Assembly (NCBI GenBank): GCA_038217425.1
Contig: JBBQPM010000024.1
Location: 1-53,021, forward strand
Length of the DNA stretch: 53,021 nucleotides
Direction of reading: 5' to 3'
Origin: JAIEPT01 sp038217425
GTDB taxonomy: Bacteria > Planctomycetota > Planctomycetia > Gemmatales > Gemmataceae
Below are positions 32,397 to 40,425 of the stretch, piece by piece (the first letter of the stretch is position 1; the number at the start of each line of letters is the position of its first letter). Under the pieces are notes generated by a model, which saw only the letters and a program-made list of their open reading frames with translations, was not told the origin of the DNA and did not search any database. Made by a program: the position numbers and the translations under genes.

Positions 32397-32783
32397 CTAC
32401 TTCTTGGCAGCGGGAGCGGCGGCGGCTTGTTCCAGGGCCATCTCCTGAATCGCCCGGGCCGCGGCGACGAGCTTCTCCGAATGCGCCGCCACGTAGTCCG
32501 GCGGGCCGCCTTTATTGGCCACCGCTTCGACGATCTCCGTCGGCTTGATCATCTCGATCGCGTCCCACGGACACCAGCGCTCGCACAGATCGCAGCCGAT
32601 GCAGCGCTCCAGATCGATATCCACGAAACTCTGGAGCGTGGGCAGACTCTCCCCCGCTACTTTATAAATGCAATCGACGGGGCAGACTTCCACGCACGCC
32701 TCGCAGCCAGTGCAGTTATCTGCGTAAACAACGGCGAGTGCCTTGGGAAGCTTCTTACGAGCCTTTCCTGCGCCCTTGGCCAT
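32397..32783 (-). CDS. 2[4Fe-4S] ferredoxin
   Basis: A 128-aa electron carrier with two cubane clusters. ATG 32783 has AAGGAG at 7-base spacing. Cluster motif 1 is CTGCEACVEVCP (Cys24, 27, 30, 34, with an extra Cys38), and motif 2 is CIGCDLCERWCP (Cys61, 64, 67, 71). Between them lies an insertion of about 20 residues. The C-terminal 50 residues are a helical, Ala-rich tail ending AAAAPAAKK, longer than in classical small ferredoxins. Partner enzymes cannot be named. It has a good promoter (32824-32852) and sits upstream of the esterase gene in the same direction. Confidence 0.92.
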   Translation of the reverse strand: MAKGAGKARKKLPKALAVVYADNCTGCEACVEVCPVDCIYKVAGESLPTLQSFVDIDLERCIGCDLCERWCPWDAIEMIKPTEIVEAVANKGGPPDYVAAHSEKLVAAARAIQEMALEQAAAAPAAKK

Positions 32784-32823
32784 GACTCTTCTCCTTGGAT
32801 CCGAAATCGGGTTCTCTCTTATT

Positions 32824-32852
32824 ACTATATCCGATTGGGAGCGGAAATCCAA
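32824..32852 (-). promoter_or_regulatory. Promoter of the ferredoxin gene
   Basis: On the minus strand TTGGAT (32852-32847), a 17-base spacer and TATAGT (32829-32824); the start codon is 41 bases downstream. Confidence 0.6.
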
Positions 32853-33032
32853 GCGGGTGCGCGCGTGCGTTATCCCGAGAAAAGCCAAGTGGCGACCAGA
32901 GTTTTCCCGACGAATTTCAGCGACATGGCAGGCAGCGAAGTTTCGCGACGATTCCTGCGGCAACTCGCGCCGTGCGACGGGCGGCGGCGTCGGCTGCGTC
33001 CCCATGCCAGGGACCCGGCTCGGCCTCATGCC

Positions 33033-33806
33033 TCAATCGCCCTCCGCCAGGCCGCTCCCCAGCCCCAGTCCTCCGCCGAAGGCGCCCTCCCCGCCGGCGC
33101 CTCCGCCTTTACCGTCCTGCTTCGTATCGGCCCGATCGCCGCCGCCGGCGCCCCCCTTGCCCTTGCCGCCGCCGGCCCCGCCGCCGCCGAGGCGCGTCGG
33201 CCCCTGTTTCGGAATCGTCAACTCCCTGGGCACCGGTTCCAGGTCGAGCACCTTGCGAATGAAGTCGCGCAGCGAAACCACCAGTTCATCGGTGTGGACC
33301 GGGCGCCCCGCGGCAAGTTCGGTCGCCGCCCGTACGGCGAGCCGCACCTGCTCTTCGGTGCCGAGGAGGATTACGTCCGAAAGCGCCGCTTCCACGGCAT
33401 CGCGAATGCGTCGCGAACGATCGAAGGAGACGGCAGCCGAGATGCCCTCGCCCGCCTCGTTGACTCCGGCCCCGGCGGACGCCACGAGCGCCTGCCGGCT
33501 CAGGAGATCGCGCAGGTGCGTCGGATCGACCGCCAGATCGCCGGTAAAGGAGCCTCCCAGCGCCTTGTAAGCGGCGATCAACGTGCGCAGGCGTTCGTTG
33601 ATCTGACGGTTCTCGCGATTGCGGCGTTGCTGCACCGTCTCCATCACCAGCAGGCGAACGCCCACCATGACGACGGCGACGACCATCAATCCGAGCAATG
33701 TCGTGATCACCGCCTGCCAGGAACTGAAATCCAGATTGCGCATCTTGGAGCGGATCTCCGGGCGCATGCGCCTCGAGCCGAAAGGAGCCAGCTGCCGCCC
33801 CAGCAT
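33033..33806 (-). CDS. Membrane-anchored protein with Gly-rich tail
   Basis: A protein of up to 257 aa. One N-terminal membrane helix (around AVITTLLGLMVVAVVMVGV) is followed by a cytoplasmic or periplasmic helical domain with QQRRNRENRQINERL, IAAYKALGGSFTGDL, RSRRIRDAVEAALSDVILLG and RPVHTDELVVSLRDFIRKVL. This arrangement recalls an uncharacterised family seen in varied bacteria; I cannot name a function. The tail (about residues 205-257) is a flexible Gly/Lys stretch. The start is uncertain: in-frame ATGs at 33767 (RPEIRSKM…) and 33743 (RNLDFSSW…) are also plausible. It lies 250 bases upstream of the ferredoxin and does not clearly share its promoter. Confidence 0.75.
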   Translation of the reverse strand: MLGRQLAPFGSRRMRPEIRSKMRNLDFSSWQAVITTLLGLMVVAVVMVGVRLLVMETVQQRRNRENRQINERLRTLIAAYKALGGSFTGDLAVDPTHLRDLLSRQALVASAGAGVNEAGEGISAAVSFDRSRRIRDAVEAALSDVILLGTEEQVRLAVRAATELAAGRPVHTDELVVSLRDFIRKVLDLEPVPRELTIPKQGPTRLGGGGAGGGKGKGGAGGGDRADTKQDGKGGGAGGEGAFGGGLGLGSGLAEGD

Positions 33807-33827
33807 CCTATACGGAAGTCGGCGGCG

Positions 33828-34406
33828 TTACCACTTCACCGCCATGCGCACGCCGTAGCAATGGCGATAATCCAACGCGAAACGCTGCAACTGCTCCCGC
33901 CAATCGCGTCCCCACCCGCGCACGACGGATTCCCGGTCATGCCAGCGCCCGTCCGGCGTGACCGCGGCCGACGGCAGCCAGGAAAAATCGTCGAGGTTGA
34001 TAAATGCCATGGGGAAGACGGCAGGGTCCGGGTCGGGCCCCACGTCCTCCGCAAGCTGCACCCCTTCGCCGTGACACATCGGACACGGGTTCTCGGCGAA
34101 CGCGAACAAGCGGACGCCGGTCCCCTCACAATATCGGCAGGGGGCGCCAACTCGAATCGATCCGCCTTCGCGAAGGGTTCGAGTGGTGAAGGCACGCCCG
34201 TCATTGGGATTGGGGGAGAAGCCACGGACGAATTCGAACTTGTGGTCCATGACGTACGTCCCCTCGACGTGGTGGTTTTGGGAGCCGAACAGCGTCTGAC
34301 ATTTCCTGGAACTCCACTCGTAGGAATGCCAAAACAGAAGCCGCTCCGCCGCCGACCTGAAGCAGAAGTGAATGTCCCATCCCGGATCGACAATCACCAG
34401 CACCAC
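33828..34406 (-). CDS. Protein with a DnaJ-like CxxCxGxG zinc finger
   Basis: A 192-aa protein as called from GTG 34406, which has GGGGGTGG upstream and high third-base GC from that point. An open frame reaches 34562 but overlaps the next gene and has weak coding character. It has CRYCEGTGVR and CPMCHGEGVQ, the two halves of a DnaJ-type zinc site (CxxCxGxG), then a Trp-rich C-terminus (DDFSWLPS, RGWGRDWREQL, RHCYGVRMAVKW). Zinc fingers of this type bind unfolded protein or nucleic acid. Family unrecognised. It follows the DUF2007-like gene in the same direction and may be expressed with it. Confidence 0.65.
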   Translation of the reverse strand: MVLVIVDPGWDIHFCFRSAAERLLFWHSYEWSSRKCQTLFGSQNHHVEGTYVMDHKFEFVRGFSPNPNDGRAFTTRTLREGGSIRVGAPCRYCEGTGVRLFAFAENPCPMCHGEGVQLAEDVGPDPDPAVFPMAFINLDDFSWLPSAAVTPDGRWHDRESVVRGWGRDWREQLQRFALDYRHCYGVRMAVKW

Positions 34407-34476
34407 GGCCCACCCCCAAGGAGTCGCCCCAGAAGCCCGTTGTCGGCCGAGCGAAATATACTTCTCGCCGCGTTCG

Positions 34477-34722
34477 CTACGCCTCGGCGTCATCGTCGAA
34501 GACGACAAACCCCAATCGTTTGAGTTGCAGGCAGGCGTCCGCGGCACGGTCGGCTTCCACATCGAGGCGATAGCCGACTTGACTGGGGGTCGCGCCGTGA
34601 TGCCACATGGCGCTCGTGGGCGCCTCGTCCGGCCAGGCGACAGCCGAGATGCCGCGCGATTTCAAGATGTCACATGCATCCGTTGCTTCGGTCCAGGTGG
34701 AAAATCGGGCGATCGCCTTCAT
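34477..34722 (-). CDS. DUF2007-like small signal-transducing-type protein
   Basis: An 81-aa protein with a ferredoxin-like alpha/beta fold pattern: a strand (MKAIARFST), a helix (WTEATDACDILKSRG), a strand (ISAVAWPDE), a linker with MWHHG, a strand (GYRLDVEAD), and a helix (RAADACLQLKRLG). This order is typical of DUF2007 and similar small proteins, whose role is unproven. It starts at ATG 34722 with no clear Shine-Dalgarno sequence. It precedes the CxxCxGxG gene by 70 bases on the same strand. About 260 bases upstream, to the divergent gene at 34986, hold nothing else recognised. Confidence 0.65.
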   Translation of the reverse strand: MKAIARFSTWTEATDACDILKSRGISAVAWPDEAPTSAMWHHGATPSQVGYRLDVEADRAADACLQLKRLGFVVFDDDAEA

Positions 34723-34985
34723 GGAGCACCAGGGGGTTGTGGAACGGATAGGGGGAATCCATTCGCGCTACGCTAACCCGGCCACCCGCGTGTTGTCAAC
34801 CAAAATTCGTTGCGGGGCCGAAAGGGAAGCATCGATTCTTGGTGCGTTTGGCCGGGAATCCGGCGATTGGGCAATCCCCACTCGTAACGCTGGTGAAAAC
34901 GTGTTTGCCAGCGGACAGCATCGAAGGTTGGCGATCGACTCGGTTCGAGCAAACGGCCAACTTCATCCCTTATCGTGAAACAGCC

Positions 34986-35606
34986 ATGAAAACGTTCGTC
35001 CCTTCCTTGGTCCTTGTCGCCTTTTTCAGCTTTGGGTGCGCGGGTCGTGCGTCCGCGCAAAATCTCAGCGGCGTCTGGGTCGGTTCCAACGGTCAAGAAT
35101 CCCTGTACCGACACTCCGGCAATCGACTCGAGACCAGCGGCACTGGCGCCCCCGCCTTGCCGAACTTGCGGGGAACCGCGTCGCTCACGGGCGGACCCCG
35201 CGTGTACACCGGCACCTGGCAAAATCAAATGGGCGAGTGGCGCGGCTCGGGCACCATGACCATCACCGTGATCAATGAAAACACGACCTTCGTGTCCGCG
35301 CGCGGCTTTGTCTACTATCGCGGCAACAAGACCCCCTGGACCGGATCCGGTTACAATTATCGCAAGGCGCCGCTTCCGAATTTCGCCGGCCACTGGCGCC
35401 AGGCGCACCATCGCGGCGAGACGATCTACATGCAGCGTTCCGGAAACGCGTACGTCGGTAACTATCGGGGTTCGCAGCACACCCTGACGGTTGTCGGCAA
35501 TACCTTGCGAATTCAATGGACCGCGAATGGAGGCGGCTACGCGACAGCGACCCGCGTGACTGCGAATCGCATTGACTGGTCCAATGGAAACGTCTGGACG
35601 CGATGA
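34986..35606 (+). CDS. Secreted beta-rich hypothetical protein
   Basis: A 206-aa exported protein. MKTFVPSLVLVAFFSFGCAG is a signal sequence; Cys18 (FFSFGC) could be a lipobox, or cleavage may occur later at SAQ. The mature part is two similar Trp/Tyr/Gly-rich units: LSGVWVGSNGQ…YRHSGNRLETSG and FAGHWRQAHHRG…MQRSGNAYVGN, each followed by strands such as GTMTITVIN and LTVVGNTLRIQW. This is a duplicated beta-barrel or lipocalin-like pattern, as in proteins that bind small ligands. Function unknown. It stands alone before a hairpin shared with the convergent gene. The low content of charged residues fits an extracytoplasmic protein. Confidence 0.75.
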   Translation: MKTFVPSLVLVAFFSFGCAGRASAQNLSGVWVGSNGQESLYRHSGNRLETSGTGAPALPNLRGTASLTGGPRVYTGTWQNQMGEWRGSGTMTITVINENTTFVSARGFVYYRGNKTPWTGSGYNYRKAPLPNFAGHWRQAHHRGETIYMQRSGNAYVGNYRGSQHTLTVVGNTLRIQWTANGGGYATATRVTANRIDWSNGNVWTR

Positions 35607-35631
35607 TTCCCTTCGGCTCAACGCCCTCGCC

Positions 35632-35663
35632 AGACGCTTGCGTCGTTCGCGACGGAAGCGTCT
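35632..35663. terminator. Hairpin terminator between convergent genes
   Basis: A 14-bp stem with one mismatch (35632-35645 / 35650-35663) closed by a TTCG tetraloop, between two convergent genes. T residues after it on the plus strand are sparse, so efficiency is uncertain. Confidence 0.55.
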
Positions 35664-35695
35664 GTCAAGCCTCTTGTATTCCGATCGACATGACG

Positions 35696-36148
35696 CTACT
35701 TGGTCGCAAGCGCTTCCTTGGCATTTTCGAGAACCCCCTTGCCGCCCCATAGCTTTCTCGGCAAGGAAATGGTCCTCGGCTGATCGCTGCCCGCAACGAT
35801 GGTAAAGCTGATCGGTCCGTAATAGAGCTGCTGAAGTTTGATGACCTTGGCCCCTTCTTTGACGTCGAATTTCTCGGTTTTCGTCGGCGCCCCAAACTTC
35901 GCCTTGATGGCCTTCATGGAGAATTTGCCTTCGCCCCCCAAGAATTTGACGTCGAGGTTCACTTCGGAGTCGGGTGTGCCGAACGCCGTTTTTTCCTCTA
36001 CAGCCGCCTTGGCGCTGAACGCCGCAGGTACGAAGGCGACGACGATCTTCGCCCAGGTTTTGTCGACCTTCTTGGCGGCGCCCCCCGCGTGCGCGGCGAG
36101 CGGAGCGACGCAAGCCGTCGCGAGAACCAAAATACGCAGCAGCAGCAT
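35696..36148 (-). CDS. Small secreted hypothetical protein
   Basis: A 150-aa exported protein. MLLLRILVLATACVAPLAAHA is a signal peptide with cleavage after AHA, behind AGGGAG. The mature part is lysine-rich and beta-stranded (KTWAKIVVAFVPAAFSAKAA, KFLGGEGKFSMKAIKAKFG, KLQQLYYGPISFTIV). I do not recognise it; it resembles other short secreted planctomycete proteins of unknown role. It has a good promoter at 36239-36266 and no neighbour in its direction within 150 bases. The convergent protein at 34986 is also secreted, but nothing shows they work together. Confidence 0.75.
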   Translation of the reverse strand: MLLLRILVLATACVAPLAAHAGGAAKKVDKTWAKIVVAFVPAAFSAKAAVEEKTAFGTPDSEVNLDVKFLGGEGKFSMKAIKAKFGAPTKTEKFDVKEGAKVIKLQQLYYGPISFTIVAGSDQPRTISLPRKLWGGKGVLENAKEALATK

Positions 36149-36238
36149 GATGGAGTCTCCCTATAAAGAAAACACTTCCTGGAAGTTCGAAGGCGTCAGA
36201 ACCCTTTATTCTGATCGCTTCGGTCTTTCCAGCACGCG

Positions 36239-36266
36239 ATTCTAACGGCCATCTCCCGGGCGTCAA
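36239..36266 (-). promoter_or_regulatory. Promoter of the small secreted protein gene
   Basis: On the minus strand TTGACG (36266-36261), a 16-base spacer and TAGAAT (36244-36239), 91 bases upstream of the start at 36148. Confidence 0.6.
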
Positions 36267-36305
36267 GAAAATAGAATCTTGAAACCTTTGATTTTCGCCG
36301 TTGCT

Positions 36306-37004
36306 CTACGCCACGTGCAGCCAGGCCGAGAAGCCGGCGACGCCGTAGTTGGGGAAATCGTAGAAGCGGTGCAGGATCGGAATAAGTCCCTGGCCCGCCG
36401 AGCCCAGGGCGGCGTCGACTCCGGGGAAATGCTCGTCGTGATCGTCGAGAATGAATAGAGCCGGCGTGGCCGCGCGGGGGCGGAAGTAGTCGAGTTCGGC
36501 CCGGACCGCCTCCTCGGAGTGATCCCCATCCAGGTGCACGAAGCGAAACGTCCCGGGATGGCGCAGCAGGTCGGCCTTGATGAACGTGAGCGAATCGGTC
36601 AGGTAGGGGCAAAAGGTGACGCGGCGCTGCTGTGCCAACCACGCCAGCACCGCCGTCGTATGCCGGACCATCGCCCAGTCGCCGTAGCTTGGAATGCTGT
36701 AAGATTGTCCCGGAACGCCGTAGGGATCGATGGAGACATGGAACGATTCCGGCGCCGCGACCCACAAGAGCGGGCCGGCGGTGCCCCCTTTGTGCACGCC
36801 GGTCTCGATGCTGCCGCCCGGAGGCAGATGCCGGGCGGCGGCGACGAGCAGCGCCGCGAAGTCGTCGACCTTGGCGCAACCTTCCCAGTCGGAAACCAGG
36901 CCCAGCTTCCGACACTCGGCGAGCATGCTTTGCGCCGACGAAACGACGTCCGGCCACGTCATCGCCTCGGCAATCGCCTGAGCCAGGGCTTCTCCCGAAC
37001 GCAT
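36306..37004 (-). CDS. Class I SAM-dependent methyltransferase (Methyltransf_24-like)
   Basis: A 232-aa cytoplasmic protein. The N-terminal part is helical (MRSGEALAQAIAEAMTWPD). Then come the Rossmann-type motifs: GGSIETGVHKGGTAG in the SAM-binding loop position, FHVSIDPYGVPGQ after the second strand, and RFVHLDGDHSEEAV with FILDDHDEHFPG, the DGDH/DDH pair of Methyltransf_24 family enzymes, which often bind a metal. Such enzymes modify sugars or secondary metabolites. The acceptor is unknown. The gene has no visible strong ribosome-binding site; it is preceded by 95 bases with no recognised promoter and is transcribed in the same direction as the large gene upstream. Confidence 0.85.
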   Translation of the reverse strand: MRSGEALAQAIAEAMTWPDVVSSAQSMLAECRKLGLVSDWEGCAKVDDFAALLVAAARHLPPGGSIETGVHKGGTAGPLLWVAAPESFHVSIDPYGVPGQSYSIPSYGDWAMVRHTTAVLAWLAQQRRVTFCPYLTDSLTFIKADLLRHPGTFRFVHLDGDHSEEAVRAELDYFRPRAATPALFILDDHDEHFPGVDAALGSAGQGLIPILHRFYDFPNYGVAGFSAWLHVA

Positions 37005-37099
37005 CGCGGAGCCTCGTTTCCAGGGGGAGCATGCATCCGCTGCATGGCTATTTTCGCGCGGATCCTAGCTGGGCCACGCAAGGGAAACCTTTTGCTTCT

Positions 37100-40000
37100 C
37101 TACCGCACAGAAAACGTTCGCTCCACTCGCGTGACATTCCCCTGCCGATCTCTGACCGAAACGGTCAAGCGGCCGAGCGGCAGATTGTCTATGGGCGTGG
37201 GCAGGTTCAACTCCCAGACGCCGTCGCTCGTGCGCTTAAACTTCGCGGCCAGATTCTGTCCCGCGGGCACGCCCGCCGCCGGGAAATCGGCGATTACCTG
37301 GAAGCTTTCCATGTCGAGCCCGGTGTAAACATCGTGCATGCCGACAAGAATTCGCGACAGCGCTTTCTTTTCGGCCACGCCGGGCAGGCTGACCGTGAGC
37401 GTCGGCCGAATCTCGTCATCCATCCAGCCGCTGCCCTTTATCCCCGTCGTGGAAGCCAGGTCGATCGGGCAGCCGAGGTCGATCCAACGGAAGATGGTGC
37501 GGCGATCCTCATCCGTTAACGGCTTCACCTTGCCCGCCTTCACGGCTTCGGGCGGCGGCATGATGCTGCCGGTGAAATCGACATCGGCAAGCTGTATATT
37601 CTCCGGCTTGGTCGGATCGACCAGTTTGCCGGCGATCTGCAATGTCTTTGGATCGCCTGGGACCGTCGCCGTCGGGAAGTCGTCGTTGGACCAACCATCG
37701 GTGCGTCTGCCAAGAATCTTCCAGGCCAGCAAACTGCGGCGCGACTGGTACGCACGCACGTATCGGGAGACCTGCGGCGTCGACCAACCTTTACCGAGGT
37801 GATTGTGGCCGTAGTGTTCGACATTGCCCTGCGCCAGCACGGCGTAGCTGAGCGGAACTTTTCCGCCGGGCACCTCGCGAAACATACCGCCCCCGGCGCG
37901 GGTGGCGACCATCTTCATGTCGTCGAACGCCAGGTTGGCAGCGGGCGTCGGATTGTCCTTCGAATGGCACGCGTTACAGCTGCGTTGGAAGATGGGCACG
38001 ATATCCCGATAAAACTCGACGTTGACCACGCCGGCCTTTTCGAAACGCAAACCGGTTTCGTCCTTTTCATCCCAGCGCCGGCCTGACTGGTCGTGCTGCT
38101 TGGAGGTCAGCAGCGGCGTTTGCAGAGCCAGATCGAGCACCTGATAATCGGGCCGTGCCGCGTAGGTTAGTTCGAATAAGGTAGGCTTCTGGCTATGGGC
38201 ATGGCAACCGCCGCAGTCGTTGCGGATTTCGCCCGGTCGAACCTGATGCCAGGTCTGTGCCATCGTCAGCATCATGCCATCCTTGTCGAGCATCTGCATG
38301 GTGAACGAAGTGTCGGCCGGGATCTTCGCCAGGAAGCTTGTATCCGGATTGCCGTCCGGATCGAGCGGCTGTTTGCCGTCGGCAAGAAACTTGCGCACGG
38401 GAATTTCGCCTAAAATGCGGTAGCGCTCGGTGCCCCAGTTCCAGAACTTGCGCTTCCCCTGGGTGGTCGGCTCCTGAACGATCAGACGCATGGCGTGAAT
38501 TTCCGAGTTGTCGTACAGCCCGCAATCGGAACCCTGGGTGAGCCAGTCGTCCCGGAAAGGCCAGTTCGAGTTGAACTGCTGCACGCCGCCAAGTTTGCTC
38601 TTTTGCGGCGCCACCGCGGTAACGCTTCCTTTGGGAACGATGCCGCCCGAAATGCTTTCACGCTTGTACAGGCTCGAAGTGCCCACGAGACCGAATGGCG
38701 AACCAGCCGGCAAATGCGGCGACGCGGCGCCGTCATTCCGCAAAGTCGCCTTGGCTTTCGGCTCCGCCACTCCGAACATTCGCTGGTACGGCACGACCGC
38801 ACGCGGCCATTGCTCGTTGTACTTCGGATCATTCTTGATCGTGATCAATTGCCCCGGCTCATCAATGGCGGCGCCGTCTTTGATCAGGTAAATTCCAGAG
38901 TCCGGACGGGGCAGCCAGTACTTCTTGAAACTGCCATTGGAGTTGACCGCCCCAGCCGACCAGACGGCAAGCAGATGATTGTCCGGGGCGCCGGAGGGAT
39001 GGGTAAACTTGCCCACGCGCGGCGAATTCGGATCGTTCATGTCGGACAGCCGAGCGGGCGCATCGAACGAGTTTGCGAAACGGGTAATTACCTCCAGCCC
39101 GTACGGAGCGAAGGAGAAACTCGCGTTGGCGTGTTTATAGTTGCGCGGGTCGGCCCGAAATGCCGGTCCGAAGGCCCCATAATCATCCTTCGGGCTTTCC
39201 GGCATCTTGTAGAGCGTGCCGAAGCCGAAGTTGTTGGCGTTGTAATAAGCTTCGAAGACGATGCTGCCATCCGTGAGTTGCGTCTGGAAATGATACACGT
39301 CCGCTTGCTGAAAGCTGGAAACCAGCGGGCTCCAGCCGGTTCCGTCCGGGTAGATGGCCCACAGTCCCCAATTGCGCAGATCGCGCATCCCCTGGCTCTC
39401 GTAGCTGGAGAACATCACCCGGCCATCGCGGAGAATCGTCGGATGCAACGCGCTGCCGATATTCAGGTGCCCGATCATCTCGACATTGCTGCCGTCCTCG
39501 TCCATGACGAACAGTTGAAACGTGCCGCGTGTGTATCCCTTGGGAGCTTCGAACAGGTTGCGCGTGCTGGTGAAAACGACCTTGCCGCCGGGAGCGGGGC
39601 ATGGCCCAAGATTGAACACAGGAATGCCTTTCGCCTGTTCCTCGGAGAGGATGCCGGTGTTCGGCGTGCGTTCCTGGTGGGTGAGTTGCACGATCTTGCG
39701 GCTGGCGACGTGAATCTTGAAGACGTCGGCGCCGCCGCGTGGAAAGCCGTATGGCAACGGCTTCGTCTGATCGTGGAATTTCGCGTAATAAATCCAGGCG
39801 CCGTCGAAGGACACGAACGGATCGGCGACGGCGCCGTTGCCCCCCTCCACAAGAACTTCTTCGCTGCCGTCGGGATGGAGCAGCATCAGGTCGGCGCCCG
39901 GGTCCATATTGAGCGGATTGAAAACCTCCGCCCAGCGTCCGGGCTTCTCATCGCCGAAGCGCGGCGCCCGTACGTAAGCGATGTCGTAATCGTATTTGAT

Positions 40001-40120
40001 CGATTTGTCAGAAGCGATCGCACGCGGTTCGACCTTGAGCGGCGCCGGCGCTTTCTTGGGCTGAGCAAAAGCCAGCGACCCGGCGAAAGCGGCGATGAGG
40101 AGAGCAAGCAGAAATCTCAT
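37100..40120 (-). CDS. Secreted beta-propeller protein with two c-type haem motifs
   Basis: A 1006-aa exported protein. The start at 40120 follows AGGGA and opens MRFLLALLIAAFAGSLAFAQ, a signal peptide. Residues about 45-500 contain TolB-like repeats (DLMLLHPDGSEEVLVEGG, ADPFVSFDGAWIYYAKF, GGKVVFTSTRN, LFVMDEDGSNVEMI), a propeller. Then come two haem-attachment motifs, CGGCH at 636-640 and CNACH at 715-719, in a cytochrome c-like region, and a beta-rich end (about 920-1006). The architecture resembles planctomycete proteins annotated by similarity to hydrazine synthase alpha subunit; that is a fold-level comparison, and anammox is not implied. It would be an extracytoplasmic electron-transfer or surface protein. 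Function unproven. Confidence 0.85.
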   Translation of the reverse strand: MRFLLALLIAAFAGSLAFAQPKKAPAPLKVEPRAIASDKSIKYDYDIAYVRAPRFGDEKPGRWAEVFNPLNMDPGADLMLLHPDGSEEVLVEGGNGAVADPFVSFDGAWIYYAKFHDQTKPLPYGFPRGGADVFKIHVASRKIVQLTHQERTPNTGILSEEQAKGIPVFNLGPCPAPGGKVVFTSTRNLFEAPKGYTRGTFQLFVMDEDGSNVEMIGHLNIGSALHPTILRDGRVMFSSYESQGMRDLRNWGLWAIYPDGTGWSPLVSSFQQADVYHFQTQLTDGSIVFEAYYNANNFGFGTLYKMPESPKDDYGAFGPAFRADPRNYKHANASFSFAPYGLEVITRFANSFDAPARLSDMNDPNSPRVGKFTHPSGAPDNHLLAVWSAGAVNSNGSFKKYWLPRPDSGIYLIKDGAAIDEPGQLITIKNDPKYNEQWPRAVVPYQRMFGVAEPKAKATLRNDGAASPHLPAGSPFGLVGTSSLYKRESISGGIVPKGSVTAVAPQKSKLGGVQQFNSNWPFRDDWLTQGSDCGLYDNSEIHAMRLIVQEPTTQGKRKFWNWGTERYRILGEIPVRKFLADGKQPLDPDGNPDTSFLAKIPADTSFTMQMLDKDGMMLTMAQTWHQVRPGEIRNDCGGCHAHSQKPTLFELTYAARPDYQVLDLALQTPLLTSKQHDQSGRRWDEKDETGLRFEKAGVVNVEFYRDIVPIFQRSCNACHSKDNPTPAANLAFDDMKMVATRAGGGMFREVPGGKVPLSYAVLAQGNVEHYGHNHLGKGWSTPQVSRYVRAYQSRRSLLAWKILGRRTDGWSNDDFPTATVPGDPKTLQIAGKLVDPTKPENIQLADVDFTGSIMPPPEAVKAGKVKPLTDEDRRTIFRWIDLGCPIDLASTTGIKGSGWMDDEIRPTLTVSLPGVAEKKALSRILVGMHDVYTGLDMESFQVIADFPAAGVPAGQNLAAKFKRTSDGVWELNLPTPIDNLPLGRLTVSVRDRQGNVTRVERTFSVR

Positions 40121-40425
40121 GAGGTTCCCTGATTGAGTGCTGAACAGGAAAAGGGGACGCAACAAGTGAAGTCGAGGCGGGACAACGAGCGGAAAATCAG
40201 CGGGGGGGTAAATTCAGCTTATCGAATCCTACCCACAGGTCCGCGAGAACGCAAGCGTCATGCGAACAAAAGGGCGAAAGGATCATCGGTAAGAAAATGG
40301 GGACGCCGCCCTCGGCCGACGACGAGATCGTCTTTGCCGTTGCACTTGACCTGGCGCGACGTTACGATTTTGAGACATTAGACCGTCGTGTTGAGAAGTT
40401 GTTCACCCAAGGTAAGGAGTTTCTC
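40121..40425. other. 305-base divergent intergenic region
   Basis: It lies between the propeller-cytochrome gene (minus) and the trefoil-like gene (plus). For the minus gene a weak promoter is possible: TTGCGT (40254-40249), a 17-base spacer and TAGGAT (40231-40226). The plus-strand promoter is listed separately. A short open frame in it (from 40297) has no ribosome-binding site and is not called. A long G run (GGGGGGG at about 40202-40208) is present. Nothing else was recognised. Confidence 0.5.
40340..40368 (+). promoter_or_regulatory. Promoter of the trefoil-like protein gene
   Basis: TTGCAC (40340-40345), a 17-base spacer and TACGAT (40363-40368), 57 bases before ATG 40426. Confidence 0.4.

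Noticed and set aside
31887..34523. An 878-codon plus-strand open frame spanning several genes
   Set aside because: It runs antisense across four well-supported minus-strand genes, including the ferredoxin with perfect cluster motifs. Its protein is low-complexity Arg/Pro/Ala and shows no family features; it comes from high GC.
37100..40120. Assignment of the propeller-cytochrome protein as hydrazine synthase
   Set aside because: Only the general layout is similar; no anammox genes are in the window and the haem-ligand set was not verified.
38495..40132. A 545-codon plus-strand frame opposite the propeller-cytochrome gene
   Set aside because: No motif, no ribosome-binding site; the minus strand carries two haem motifs and a signal peptide.
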